NCBI GenBank assembly: GCA_013372845.1
Contig: JAALOD010000003.1
Location: 27,754-81,270 of the forward strand
Length of the DNA stretch: 53,517 bases
Source: Candidatus Udaeobacter sp.
GTDB lineage: Bacteria > Verrucomicrobiota > Verrucomicrobiia > Chthoniobacterales > UBA10450
Direction: 5' to 3'
The translations under genes were made by a program, and so were the position numbers. Below, piece by piece: positions 36,595-45,175 of this stretch. How positions within the stretch are numbered: position 1 is the first letter of the stretch; the number at the start of each line of letters is the position of its first letter. The notes beneath the pieces were generated by a model that was not told the origin of the DNA, ran no database searches, and saw only the letters and a program-made list of their open reading frames with translations.

Positions 36595-36620
36595 ACGCAG
36601 ACAATCATGTCTGCGTTTTT
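36595..36620 (+). terminator. Rho-independent terminator after the second cupin
   Basis: ACGCAGACA (36595-36603), loop ATCA, TGTCTGCGT (36608-36616) make a perfect 9-bp stem followed by TTTT. It begins 8 bp after the cupin stop and is the best terminator in the window. Confidence 0.85.
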
Positions 36621-36721
36621 AGAGCTCGCAGGTTCGCCGCGGGACGAGTGCGTCCGGCTGCCGGACAGGATTGCCTGCTTCACCGCGTGCGCTGTTTGGT
36701 CTCTGCGTTTAAGGTCATATC

Positions 36722-37108
36722 ATGGATTCCAACAAATCGCGGAAAGAGTTCCAGTACAAGACATATCTGAACATTTTGCATGGACCGCTCGAACTAATCG
36801 ATGTGCAAAAACTGGCCGATGCTTCCACGGACAAATGGTACAACCAGACGCTTTGCAAGGTGAACGACTCGGTGGTCAGGCTGGCGGTGATCCAAGGCGA
36901 ATATCATTGGCACGAACACAAAGATATCGATGAATTCTTTTTCGTTCTCGACGGACACTTCCTCATCGATCTTGAAGATCGCGTCGTCGACCTGGCGCCG
37001 AGAGAGGGCTTCGTTGTTCCCAAAGGCGTGCGACACCGCACGCGCGCGCCTGAACGCACCGTGATCCTGATGGTTGAACGTGCGGACATTGTTCCTACCG
37101 GCGACTAA
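36722..37108 (+). CDS. Cupin-domain protein (third, distinct)
   Basis: The 128-residue cupin has GEYHWHEHKDIDEFFFVLDGHFLIDL (His-x-His-x4-Glu pattern) and PREGFVVPKGVRHRTRAPERTVILMVE (second motif). It is of the compact mannose-6-phosphate-isomerase-like type and not close to the two upstream cupins. It starts after a 130-bp palindrome-rich gap, and the SLOG-type gene starts 15 bp downstream. Confidence 0.85.
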   Translation: MDSNKSRKEFQYKTYLNILHGPLELIDVQKLADASTDKWYNQTLCKVNDSVVRLAVIQGEYHWHEHKDIDEFFFVLDGHFLIDLEDRVVDLAPREGFVVPKGVRHRTRAPERTVILMVERADIVPTGD

Positions 37109-37122
37109 ATGCGCCGAAGGCA

Positions 37123-37578
37123 GTGAAAATCATTTCGGGCGGACAGACGGGTGTGGATCGCGCAGCGCTGGATGTTGCGCTAAAACATGGAATCGAGTCC
37201 GGGGGTTGGTGTCCAACTGGACGTCTTGATGAATTCGGCAGGATTCCAGATCGTTATCCAGTGAGGGAGTTGGAAAGCGGCGGTTTCACCGAGCGAACCT
37301 TGCAGAACGTCAAAGACTCCGATGGGACCGTCGTCATTTATCCTGGCAAGTTAACTGGCGGCACGGAGCAAACGGTCCAATTTTGCGTTGGGCAACAACG
37401 CCCGCATTTGCTCGTCGATGCGTCCAGAGTTTCCAGTGAAGATGCCGCCAGATTGATCGGCGAGTTTGTCCCTAAGAACAAGATTGATGTCCTTAACGTG
37501 GCTGGCCCGCGTCAAAGTGAATGGCCGCATGGATATGATTACGCGTATCGCGTCTTAGATATCTTTTGTCGTGGCTAA
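37123..37578 (+). CDS. SLOG-type protein (putative molybdenum carrier family)
   Basis: A GTG at 37123 opens 151 residues beginning KIISGGQTGVDRAALDVALKHGIESGGWCPTGRLDEFGRIPDRYPV, the hallmark GGQTGVDRAAL of the family annotated as putative molybdenum carrier (SLOG superfamily of Rossmann-like nucleotide-binding proteins). STKGTEQTVQF-like region GGTEQTVQFCVGQQRP follows. Members probably bind a nucleotide or related ligand; the molybdenum role is an old name and unproven. Tightly linked to the cupin upstream. Confidence 0.85.
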   Translation: MKIISGGQTGVDRAALDVALKHGIESGGWCPTGRLDEFGRIPDRYPVRELESGGFTERTLQNVKDSDGTVVIYPGKLTGGTEQTVQFCVGQQRPHLLVDASRVSSEDAARLIGEFVPKNKIDVLNVAGPRQSEWPHGYDYAYRVLDIFCRG

Positions 37579-37589
37579 ACGCATAGCCT

Positions 37590-37636
37590 TCCGACAGGCT
37601 GCCGGAAAGAGACAGGCTGGCAGCCTGTGCCCCCGG
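37590..37636. terminator. Double hairpin between convergent genes (repeat-derived)
   Basis: ACAGGCT-GGC-AGCCTGT (37612-37628) is a perfect 7-bp hairpin, preceded by CCGACAGGCTGCCGG (37591-37605), which shares the same core. The segment lies between the convergent SLOG-type gene and the LolC/E permease and may stop transcription from both sides. Lacks a U-run. Confidence 0.45.
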
Positions 37637-37642
37637 AATAAA

Positions 37643-38935
37643 TCACTCGTAGCGCAGCGCTTTCACCGGATCGAGCCGTGCGGCGAAATATGCGGGAATC
37701 AAAGCGGCAATTGAGCAAATAAAAAACGCGCTGATACAAATGATGGCGACATCTCTTGGGATGACTTCCGCCGGAATTGCCGAAAATTGATAAACTTCGC
37801 GCGGGAAGATTTCGATGTGCAATGTGCTTGCAAGCCACTGGCTGAACTCGTTGCGATAACGGATCAAAGTCATTCCGAGTCCTAGTCCTGTCAGAGTTCC
37901 AAAGAGACCAACGATCGTTCCCTGTCCAAGGAAAACCCAGATGACCTGCGCAATGTTCGCCCCGAGGGCTTTCATGATTCCAATCTCGCGCCGCTTTTGC
38001 ACTGTCACCGTGATGAGCGTGCTCATGATTCCAAAGGCTGCGACGACCACGATGAAGAACAGCAGGAAAAACATTACGCTGCGTTCAAGTCGCACAGCTT
38101 CGAAAAATTGGTGGTTCATGTCAATCCAGGTCTGCGCGTATTCGGGAGGTTGGAGAAATTGTCCTATCGCCTGTTTTACCCGCTCGGCGCTGTACGGGTT
38201 GTCGGTTCTGACGGTGATGCCGTGCAACCCGTCTCCCAGCCCATATAACTCCTGGCCTACATAGACCGGCACGAGCAGAAACTCGGAATCGTGCAGGTAA
38301 TGTCCGGTCTCAAAGATACCGGTGACAGTTAATTCTTTCGGCAGGATGACCTCGCGCAATTGGTCGATCGCCTTCTTTTCTTCGTCTCCCGTCGCATTCT
38401 CCAGTTTTTTGATGCCATCGAGAATCTGGCCAAGATTGCCCGGCGAATAGACCGTGATCTTGTCACCGACGCTTGCCTGCAGTTTGCGGGCGAGCTCAAT
38501 CCCGAGAACGGTCGAATCACCTTCCAGGTCGAGCTTGCCGTACTTGATGAATTTTCTCAGCGGAATGACCTTCTCTTCCTGGGCGGGATCGACGCCGCGA
38601 ATCATGGGTGCGACTCGTCGGTTTTGAAATTCGACGATCACCGGTCCCTGGATGTAGGGAGCCGTCGCAACCACGCCCGGCGTGTTGTCGATCTTTGTTT
38701 TGAGCGTTCGCCAGTCGCGCAAGACGTCTTCCGTGCTCACCAAAACGTGCGCATCGAAATCGATCACCTTTTGGCGCAGCTCGCGATCAAACCCGGTCAT
38801 GACAGAAATGACGAGGATCAGCACTGTCACACCGAGCATCACGCCCAGGACCGAAATGAGTGTGATGATCGAGAGAAACGTGCGCTTCGGTTTCAAGTAC
38901 CGCAGCGCCAGGAAAAGGCTAAACGGAAGGTTCAA
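37643..38935 (-). CDS. ABC transporter permease, LolC/LolE family
   Basis: From a TTG at 38935, 430 residues begin LPFSLFLALRYLKPKRTFLSIITLISVLGVMLGVTVLILVISVMTGFDRELRQKV, the LolC/E N-terminus, with a periplasmic MacB-like domain (GPVIVEFQNRRVAPMIRGVD, VGDKITVYSP, ELTVTGIFETGHYLHDSEFLLVP) and the FtsX domain of three helices at the end (VAAFGIMSTLITVTVQKRREIGIMKALGA...PAYFAARLDPVKALRYE). LolCDE moves lipoproteins to the outer membrane. The ATPase LolD is not in the window. The start codon is weak evidence; an upstream ATG was not found. Confidence 0.9.
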   Translation of the reverse strand: MNLPFSLFLALRYLKPKRTFLSIITLISVLGVMLGVTVLILVISVMTGFDRELRQKVIDFDAHVLVSTEDVLRDWRTLKTKIDNTPGVVATAPYIQGPVIVEFQNRRVAPMIRGVDPAQEEKVIPLRKFIKYGKLDLEGDSTVLGIELARKLQASVGDKITVYSPGNLGQILDGIKKLENATGDEEKKAIDQLREVILPKELTVTGIFETGHYLHDSEFLLVPVYVGQELYGLGDGLHGITVRTDNPYSAERVKQAIGQFLQPPEYAQTWIDMNHQFFEAVRLERSVMFFLLFFIVVVAAFGIMSTLITVTVQKRREIGIMKALGANIAQVIWVFLGQGTIVGLFGTLTGLGLGMTLIRYRNEFSQWLASTLHIEIFPREVYQFSAIPAEVIPRDVAIICISAFFICSIAALIPAYFAARLDPVKALRYE

Positions 38936-38982
38936 TTCGGGATTAGCGTGGCGGCAAACTTAGTCGAATTCAACCGCGCGCT

Positions 38983-39345
38983 CTATTCGGAAAGGGCGTA
39001 CGCTTTCAGTTCTTCCAGCGTGACGAACTCGAGCGCGGAGGCGTGCGTTGCTTCAAGATCAACGGGAGCCACGCGGTTGTGATCCAGTGCACTTTTCCAG
39101 CGAGTCACGCATACGCACCATTTATCGCCTGGCTTCAATCCGGGAAAACCCCATTCCGGATGCGGCGTGACAAGGTCGTTTCCGTCAAGCACAGAGAAAT
39201 CGAGAAATTCCTGCGTCACTTTCACGCAGACCGTATGAAGCCCGATATCCTCAGGTCCGGTGCGGCAAAACCCGTCTCGATAAAATCCGGTCATCGGATC
39301 GCGACAACAACATTTCAGCTCGGTTCCAAGAACATTCGTGGGCAT
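38983..39345 (-). CDS. DUF2237 family protein
   Basis: The 120-residue product matches DUF2237: NVLGTELKCCCRDPMTGFYRDGFCRTGPEDIGLHTVCVKVTQEFLDFSVLDGNDLVTPHPEWGFPGLKPGDKWCVCVTRWKSAL...APVDLEATHASALEFVTLEEL. Several cysteines are conserved (Cys-Cys-Cys near residue 12-14, and WCVC). Function is unknown. The ATG at 39345 is supported by the NVLGxxL start. It lies 47 bp upstream of the LolC-like gene on the same strand. Confidence 0.9.
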   Translation of the reverse strand: MPTNVLGTELKCCCRDPMTGFYRDGFCRTGPEDIGLHTVCVKVTQEFLDFSVLDGNDLVTPHPEWGFPGLKPGDKWCVCVTRWKSALDHNRVAPVDLEATHASALEFVTLEELKAYALSE

Positions 39346-39420
39346 AAAGTAAATGATCAGTAGTATTCAACGAACGCTAACAATCGACGAGCGCAAATAC
39401 ATTGGCCCGAGACATCAAAG

Positions 39421-39466
39421 GCGATGCGAGGACGCATCGCACTCCTAAAGCACTTTCGTGCGAAAA
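39421..39466 (+). repeat. Palindromic repeat, GCGATGCGAGGA family (copy 1, half)
   Basis: GCGATGCG-AGGA-CGCATCGC (39421-39440) is a perfect 8-bp hairpin, followed by ACTCCTAAA and the small hairpin GCAC-TTTC-GTGC. The 46-bp unit is nearly identical to 50422-50466; the differing loop (TTTC against TAC) leaves the second stem intact. Confidence 0.8.
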
Positions 39467-39481
39467 CCACACGGGAAATCG

Positions 39482-39540
39482 TAGCGGCGGCCGTGCCGAC
39501 CGCACGGGTTTCGTCTTTGCAGCCGACAGGCCTGCCGCTA
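39482..39540 (+). repeat. Palindromic repeat, TAGCGGC family
   Basis: TAGCGGC (39482-39488) and GCCGCTA (39534-39540) are inverted arms around an inner CCGTG...CACGG hairpin. The sequences GCCGCTACA at 41861-41869 and TGTAGCGGC near 49638 are matching single arms. It lies just before the 2H phosphodiesterase start. Confidence 0.55.
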
Positions 39541-39562
39541 TAAAAGAAATTGTCAGTGCCTT

Positions 39563-40102
39563 GTGTCTCGCCGAATCGTTATTGCTTACTGGCTCATTCC
39601 AAGTGAGCCGGCACGCAGTTATTTCCAAAGTCTCATTAACGATCTCGCGCAACGATACGACGCACCTGTGTTCGAGTCACATGTGACGGTCCACGTCGGA
39701 GCGAAATGCACGGATGGTGTTGAAGGAGTGCTTTCAGAAGCTGCACGAGGCTGCGAACGAATCGTGCTCCAGGCGCTCGAGGTCAATGGGTCCTCTGAGT
39801 TTACTAAAACACTTTTCGTGCGGTTCGCAGTGACCACGCAATTGCAGCGGCTTAATCAAAGCATTCGTATCGCGGCGCAAAATTCGTCTGATTACCAGCT
39901 AAGTCCGCACTTGAGCCTCCTCTATAAAACGATCTCGACTCAGGATCGACACCTGCTGACGCATTCCATTGACGTGCCATTTCCTGAAGTAACGTTTGAC
40001 TCGTTGAAAGCTGTCCGATGTGTTTCACCCACACAAAGCCGCGCCGATGTGGAAGCATGGCGCGTGGTGGCTGAGAAACCGCTCGGATCGATTGGCGCCT
40101 GA
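39563..40102 (+). CDS. 2H phosphodiesterase-like protein (cyclic phosphodiesterase / 2'-5' RNA ligase superfamily)
   Basis: GTG 39563 gives 179 residues with the two HxT/S motifs of the 2H fold: SHVTVHVG (His-x-Thr) and PHLSLLYK (His-x-Ser) about 85 residues apart, the paired catalytic histidines. The start IAYWLIPSEPARSYFQSLINDLAQRY suits the plant-CPDase-like branch, which opens cyclic nucleotide phosphates. The final Ile-Gly-Ala-stop codons lie in a palindromic-repeat fragment (40094-40118). Confidence 0.8.
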   Translation: MSRRIVIAYWLIPSEPARSYFQSLINDLAQRYDAPVFESHVTVHVGAKCTDGVEGVLSEAARGCERIVLQALEVNGSSEFTKTLFVRFAVTTQLQRLNQSIRIAAQNSSDYQLSPHLSLLYKTISTQDRHLLTHSIDVPFPEVTFDSLKAVRCVSPTQSRADVEAWRVVAEKPLGSIGA

Positions 40103-40118
40103 CACAGACGCCCTACAA
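40094..40118 (+). repeat. TTGTAGGG-family half-copy (copy 3) at convergent gene ends
   Basis: The reverse complement of this 25-bp segment matches 15720-15744 at 23 of 25 positions. It supplies the TGA of the 2H gene (40100-40102) and, on the other strand, the TAG of the metallophosphoesterase (40113-40115). Confidence 0.75.
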
Positions 40119-40832
40119 TTCGACGACACGGTAAGGCTTGCCGGTTTTGCGAAGCGCCGGCGCAGAGACGTTGTAAACGGGAATGCCGGTCGAAGTCTTA
40201 CCATCGAGAATGCCGTTGTGGGCGTGCCCGTGAAACACTGCGTTAACGCGGAACCGATTAATCGGCTCTTCCAATCGGCTGGAACCAAGGAAGGCAAAAA
40301 TTTCGGGATATTCCCCTTTCAACGTGGCACGGATAGGAGAGTAATGTAGTAGTACGATTCGCCGTTCTGTTTGTAGTTTCGACAGCGCCTGTTCCAGCCG
40401 GACAGCGTGTCTGATTGATTCCTGCACAAATTGTTTAATGAGCGGTTCGCCTCACGCGTTCAGCATTCGCCGGCCGAAACCACCCCCGAAACCGGCGATG
40501 CCTGCGAAGCCGACTCCTGCGACTTCGATGGCTTCGCCGTCAAGCATGTTGACGCCTGCCTCATCAAGAACCTTGCAGACTAATTCCGCTTGTCCCGATT
40601 CGAAGTCGTGATTACCCAGCACTGCGAGCATCGGGATTTTCACGGCAGCGCGAATGTCGGCGACGAGTGCCTCCGCTTCCTCTGGGAGTCCATAATCCGT
40701 GAGGTCGCCACAAAGCAGCAAGATATCGGCATTGCCTGAAATCTCGGCAAACGCTTCATGTAACGTGCCACGCGAGTGCTTGCCGTAATGAAGGTCCGCG
40801 GTCGCGGCGATTCGTAGCGCGCGCTTAGCCAT
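40113..40832 (-). pseudogene. Metallophosphoesterase interrupted by an in-frame TGA
   Basis: The first segment (40832..40452) has the calcineurin-like motifs RIAATADLHYG (D-x-H), LLLCGDLTDYG (GDxxD) and LAVLGNHDFESG (GNHD/E); the second, in the same frame (40427..40113), has IVLLHYSP and FRVNAVFHGHAH (the two C-terminal histidine motifs). Between them the frame reads LNA-stop-GEPLIKQFVQESI. Relatives as I recall them have Trp here (AWGEP), so TGG has become TGA. The truncated product would lack metal ligands and be inactive. TGA is used as an ordinary stop elsewhere in the window, so reassignment is not supported. Confidence 0.85.
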
Positions 40833-40874
40833 CTTTCTTGAGAAACGTAATCACTGGCGTCTACGGTCGCTTTT

Positions 40875-40931
40875 TGGAGGGCGGAGCTCTGCGACGCTTG
40901 ATGCGCAGCCTCGAGGGAGCTCGCCCCTCCA
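40875..40931 (+). repeat. Palindromic repeat, TGGAGGGCGGAGCTC family
   Basis: TGGAGGGCGGAGCTC (40875-40889) and GAGCTCGCCCCTCCA (40917-40931) are 15-bp inverted arms with two mismatches, around GCGACGCTTGATGCGCAGCC. The element fills the gap between the metallophosphoesterase and the divergent nucleotidyltransferase-like gene. Confidence 0.7.
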
Positions 40932-40969
40932 TGCGCGCGTTCTGCGTCTTGATTGCGTTATGATGGGTG

Positions 40970-41785
40970 ATGACTGCAAAGAGAGCAGCGGCCCGGAAAG
41001 AGAAAGGTAAAGCCAATCGCCTTCATCGCAAATCGGTGGTCGCATTGCAGGATGCGGGCATTCCGTTTTTGATTGGCGGCGCGTACGTGGTGGAGGTTTA
41101 CACAGGCGTTTCGCGTCAGACAAAAGATTTCGATTTATATCTGCGGCCGCAACATATCGATTTGGCTCTCGATGCACTCAAGCGCGCGGGGTACGAGACG
41201 GCAAAAACGTTTCCGCATTGGCTCGCCAAAGCGGAACGCGGCCGGGATTGCATTGATCTGATTTTTCGCGCCGGCAACGGATTGTGCGAAGTGGACGATT
41301 CATGGTTTGAGCGGGCGCATAACAGCAAGTTTCTCGACTTGCGGGTGAAGCTCTGTGCGCCAGAGGAAATGATTTGGATGAAGGCGTACATCATGGAACG
41401 CGAACGGTTCGATGGCGCCGACATCGCGCACATTCTTCAAAGCTGGGCAGAGAGACTCGATTGGCCGCATCTGGTTCGCCGCTTTGGTCCGGACTGGCGC
41501 GTTTTGCTCAGTCATTTGGTGTTGTTCGGTTATATTTATCCGGGCGAACGCGGCAAAATCCCGACCGAGATTATGGATGATCTGATCGCGCGATTGCAAA
41601 GCGAGAAGCGCACTGCCGTAGCCAACCGCATCTGTAACGTCACGTTGCTCTCGCGAAAGCAATATCTTCTGGACATTCGGGAACGGGGATTTCGCGATGC
41701 TAGGTTGGAGGCACGTGTCCATATGAACGCGAAGGATATTGCGCATTGGACAAGGGCGATCGCGAAAGAGGAAAGCGCGCGGTGA
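40970..41785 (+). CDS. Nucleotidyltransferase-fold protein
   Basis: ATG 40970 (GTG 40967 also possible) encodes 271 residues: FLIGGAYVVEVYTGVSRQTKDFDLYLRPQHIDLALDALKRAGYETAKT..., with GG and the D-x-D pair (DFDLYL) of the pol beta-like nucleotidyltransferase superfamily, as in AbiEii- or DUF6036-type proteins. The remaining region has ERFDGADIAHILQSW and an alpha-helical C-terminus. No antitoxin-like partner is beside it, so the toxin idea is weak. Divergent from the metallophosphoesterase across a palindromic repeat. Confidence 0.75.
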   Translation: MTAKRAAARKEKGKANRLHRKSVVALQDAGIPFLIGGAYVVEVYTGVSRQTKDFDLYLRPQHIDLALDALKRAGYETAKTFPHWLAKAERGRDCIDLIFRAGNGLCEVDDSWFERAHNSKFLDLRVKLCAPEEMIWMKAYIMERERFDGADIAHILQSWAERLDWPHLVRRFGPDWRVLLSHLVLFGYIYPGERGKIPTEIMDDLIARLQSEKRTAVANRICNVTLLSRKQYLLDIRERGFRDARLEARVHMNAKDIAHWTRAIAKEESAR

Positions 41786-41864
41786 ACAAAATCACGGTCT
41801 CCATGAGACGGGTGACGCGCGTGTTGCAAGCGACGTCCGCGTCGCGCTTCGCACAGCGAAGCCG

Positions 41865-43724
41865 CTACAGTAACGGCTGCGGTGTTGATGCCGGCTTTGG
41901 ACTTGACTGAGCGGGAACGGGTGAAGACGCTGGCGACGGAGCCGCAGATGCGCTGGAGATTTTCGTTCTTGCTTCCTCGAGTACGGTTTTTTCCTCCGGG
42001 TAAATTCCGTGGTCCGCCGCGTCGACGTAATCCTTTGCTGCGTCGATTTGGCTTGCATCGGCCAGCATCAATACCGTGTAAACCGCTGCATGCGGATCGC
42101 GTAATTGGTCGGCTGGCAATCCTTGAATAATGGCAAGAGCGTCCGGGCTTCGGCCCAGGCGATAAAGAGAGAACGCGTAAGTTACGGCGCAATTGACCTC
42201 GTTTGGCGCGCGATCATACGCCTCCTTGGCGAGAGCATGTGAGCGTTCGATATTTCGCTCGAGATTGAGGCCGAGTCGCGCGAGATCTGCTGTAATCGGC
42301 GCCTCGTTAGGAGAGCTTTCGTGCAGACGCTGGAGGACATCATAAAGTTTCCCGGTGTCATTGTCTCCGCGATAAAGCCGGCGAAGGGCGTCGAGTGCCT
42401 CGCGGCGCAAAGGCGGATTTTCTGCGACGCGGTGCCATAGTCGTTCGGATTCATTCTCCAGCTCCCATTTCGACGCGAGACGCGCGAGGACAAGTTCGCG
42501 CTCGGGTCGGTCGTTCGTCGATTGTTCTGCGGCGCCCCACCGCTTGTCGAATTCGTCCGGAGCGTCTTCTCGCGATTGGCGTATGGCAATTGCCTGATAT
42601 GCAACACGCAGGTAGTCGGATTCGCCCCACATTCCCTTGCGGGTCCATCGTTTCAATCGCGTCCAATTCTTCGCTTTAGCGTACGCGTCTGCCACGGCAA
42701 CAGCGGCTGGCGGCGCATTCAGTTTCTCTGCCGGAAGCTTCTCTACCCACTTCACAACCTCGTCGGTAAGTTCATTTCGATTCATCCATTCTATGAGTGA
42801 TGCGAGATCGGATGGATTTTTTGCTGCAAAAGGTTTTACTCGTTCCAGCGACACGTGGAATTTTTTCTCATCGAGCTTCCGATAAAAATTCAGGCAGAGA
42901 AGATAATCGCCAAAGGTAAGCTCCGGAGACATCTGGAGCTGTTGCGCGAAGTTATCCGCTGCTGAGAGGTCATTGCGTCCCACAGCATCATTAAGCAGCG
43001 CGCGTACCGCGCCCGTCCGATACGGGGCGAGCTTGCTGAGTCGCTCGAGATTTTCGCGCGCGTTTGCCTTCTTTTGTGCGTCGCTGGAATGGATTTGCAG
43101 CGCCGCGAGATTGAACTGGTAGAGATCGTTCTTAGGTTCTTTCTTTACTGCGGCGGCGAATTGTTCTTCTTGTTCGGCAAAATTTCCTTCCGCAGACGCC
43201 AGCCAGCCTGCGACAACGTGAAAGGCGGCCCTGTCACGATCATTGGCAGGAATTTGATCGAGCGCTTTTCGTGCAAGATCTAGCTTTCCAAAGCGGAGCG
43301 CCGCGGAAACGAGATTAAGCTGACTGTCCGGATCTTTTGGACGCAAGCGCGCGATTTGTTCGCGCCACGAAATCGCCTCTTCGAGATTTTGTTTCTCTGC
43401 TGCTTCTGCTAGTACGTAGAGGGCCGGCAGAGAATCGGGATGTTGTGCCACGAGCTCTCGCGCGGTCTGCGTTGCTTCAGTAAATCTTCCCTGCTGCAGC
43501 ATGGAACCGGCTTGTTGTAGCAAGCGGGTTTGATGCCAGTTCGCATATAGTTTTAAACCATATCTGAAAAAAAGCGCGCAGAGCAGAATGGCGATTGCCA
43601 TCCCAGCGGCTACAAGGGCGAGACGGGCTGGCCAAACCTGTCGTTGAATGAAAGACTCCAGACCAGAGAGCGATTGGCGAACTCTTCTATATCCAGCCTC
43701 TTCGGTTCGTTCCGCGATTTTCAT
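41865..43724 (-). CDS. Membrane-anchored TPR protein
   Basis: The 619-residue product has one membrane helix near residues 34-55 (ARLALVAAGMAIAILLCALFFRYGLKLY) after a short cytosolic part and then, from about residue 65, a run of TPR-like helix pairs (LLQQAGSMLQQGRFTEATQTARELVAQHPDSLPALYVLAEAAEKQ and many more). A low-complexity Ser/Pro/Ala tail (ASAAPSPASSPVPAQSSPKP) closes it. The repeats likely face the periplasm. Its stop TAG lies in a palindromic-repeat arm. It follows the AI-2E permease by 64 bp; last gene of a three-gene unit. Partner proteins unknown. Confidence 0.75.
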   Translation of the reverse strand: MKIAERTEEAGYRRVRQSLSGLESFIQRQVWPARLALVAAGMAIAILLCALFFRYGLKLYANWHQTRLLQQAGSMLQQGRFTEATQTARELVAQHPDSLPALYVLAEAAEKQNLEEAISWREQIARLRPKDPDSQLNLVSAALRFGKLDLARKALDQIPANDRDRAAFHVVAGWLASAEGNFAEQEEQFAAAVKKEPKNDLYQFNLAALQIHSSDAQKKANARENLERLSKLAPYRTGAVRALLNDAVGRNDLSAADNFAQQLQMSPELTFGDYLLCLNFYRKLDEKKFHVSLERVKPFAAKNPSDLASLIEWMNRNELTDEVVKWVEKLPAEKLNAPPAAVAVADAYAKAKNWTRLKRWTRKGMWGESDYLRVAYQAIAIRQSREDAPDEFDKRWGAAEQSTNDRPERELVLARLASKWELENESERLWHRVAENPPLRREALDALRRLYRGDNDTGKLYDVLQRLHESSPNEAPITADLARLGLNLERNIERSHALAKEAYDRAPNEVNCAVTYAFSLYRLGRSPDALAIIQGLPADQLRDPHAAVYTVLMLADASQIDAAKDYVDAADHGIYPEEKTVLEEARTKISSASAAPSPASSPVPAQSSPKPASTPQPLL

Positions 43725-43787
43725 GTTGTCTCTTGAGGCGCAACGATTCGCTTCTTCTTTCCCATCGCACCGTGCCGACCACCGAGG

Positions 43788-45158
43788 CTAAGAACGAGTC
43801 ACTACCTCTGTTTCTTCAACTACAGGAATTGATTTAACCGAGTCCTCGATCTTTTCCCTCAAACGCCGGCCCCAAACGTATCGTCCCAGCAACACCTTAA
43901 CGGTGGCCGTAAGCGGCACGGCAAGAAGGGGACCGATTACTCCGCCAATGATCAAACCCCAGACAAAGATCGATACGATCACCGTCATCGGATGCAATCC
44001 AACGTAATTCCCAACGATTCGCGGGGCGTAAAATATCCCTTCCAGATTTTGTATTGCGATGAAAATGCCGGTCACAATGAGCGGATGCGTCCAATCGCCC
44101 CATTGGAAAGCGGCAATCAGAACGGCCGGCACCCAGCAGATGATGATCCCGATGTAGGGAATCATGGTAAGGACCACCACCATGGCTCCAATCACCGGCG
44201 CAAAATTGAGGCCAAATACTGTCAGCGTCGTGCCGATGAGTATGCCATCGACGAGACACACCAGCAGTTGGCCGCGGAAATAGGCGGTCACGTACGAATT
44301 GATCTGCGATAATACTTCCGCCACTTCGTCTCGAAGAGGAGATGCCCGCAGAGGCAGATATTCCTTCCAGTGCTGCTCGATCCGCGGTTTCTCATTCAGT
44401 AGAAAGAATAGATAGATCGGCACCAAGATCAGACTGAGCAAAAAACCTGTGACGCCAAGAAAGCCGCCAATACTTTTCTTAAGGATATCCCAGAACTTTT
44501 CCATCAGTGTTGGAAGCGCCTGCTGCAAATTAGGCATTTGCTTTTCCACGTACGCCTGAATGCGCTGGCGTTCGGCGGTGGTCAGCTTTGGCTGGCTCGA
44601 CGCGATTGTTTCGGCCGCAGGCGGAGTTCCAGACGCTTTTGGGCTGGGGGAGGCAATCGGTTGCGCATGAGGAGAAGCGGATGGCACCGGTCCGATTAGC
44701 CAGTTTGCAAAACTTGTGGATGCAGATTTTCCGCGCCCGCCGCCAAGAAAGCCGAACGTTTGATCGAATCGATAGATTAGATCTACAACGTAGTCGCGGG
44801 CTCGTTCGGTATAAGCAGGGACTTGCCGGGCGAAATTCGCACTTTGTATCGAGATGGTCGGAATAAGCCACGCGGCCAATCCACCGAGGGCGAAAAAAGC
44901 GATGGCAAAAAGCAGAGCAACCGCCTTGGTGCGACTGAGCGTTCCCCGAGACATTTTCGTCACCAGCGGGTCCAGCAGATAAGTCAGAATCACTGCCATG
45001 GCCACCGGGATCAGGATCGGTTGGAGAAAACTAACGATATTGGCGCTGGCCCAAATCACCGTGCCGATGATCAGGATGAGAAGAACCACACAGAAGGCCG
45101 TGAGCGCCGCCCACATCATCTTGCGCTGCCACGGTGTGGGATAATCGCTCATGTTCAT
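43788..45158 (-). CDS. AI-2E family transporter (PerM-type permease)
   Basis: The ATG at 45158 (17 bp after the upstream TPR gene's stop) starts 456 residues; the longer frame overlaps that gene and is rejected. Helices near the start (ALTAFCVVLLILIIGTVIWASANI, ILIPVAMAVILTYLLDPLV) and the conserved C-terminal block RGQLLVCLVDGILIGTTLTVFGLNFAPVIGAMVVVLTMIPYIGIIICWVPAV define the AI-2E/PerM family, trimer-like exporters of unknown or varied cargo. An extended Pro/Ser-rich insert (SPHAQPIASPSPKASGTPPA) is in the periplasmic loop. Sandwiched between two TPR genes. Confidence 0.88.
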   Translation of the reverse strand: MNMSDYPTPWQRKMMWAALTAFCVVLLILIIGTVIWASANIVSFLQPILIPVAMAVILTYLLDPLVTKMSRGTLSRTKAVALLFAIAFFALGGLAAWLIPTISIQSANFARQVPAYTERARDYVVDLIYRFDQTFGFLGGGRGKSASTSFANWLIGPVPSASPHAQPIASPSPKASGTPPAAETIASSQPKLTTAERQRIQAYVEKQMPNLQQALPTLMEKFWDILKKSIGGFLGVTGFLLSLILVPIYLFFLLNEKPRIEQHWKEYLPLRASPLRDEVAEVLSQINSYVTAYFRGQLLVCLVDGILIGTTLTVFGLNFAPVIGAMVVVLTMIPYIGIIICWVPAVLIAAFQWGDWTHPLIVTGIFIAIQNLEGIFYAPRIVGNYVGLHPMTVIVSIFVWGLIIGGVIGPLLAVPLTATVKVLLGRYVWGRRLREKIEDSVKSIPVVEETEVVTRS

Positions 45159-45175
45159 TGCGAGAACGCCGCGGG

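Noticed and set aside
39421-39540. CRISPR-like repeats
   Set aside because: The repeats are self-complementary, not evenly spaced, and have no spacers or cas genes.
40440-40455. Selenocysteine or TGA reassignment at the metallophosphoesterase stop
   Set aside because: The expected residue is Trp, there is no SECIS-like hairpin context examined that would support it, and several intact genes here end in TGA.
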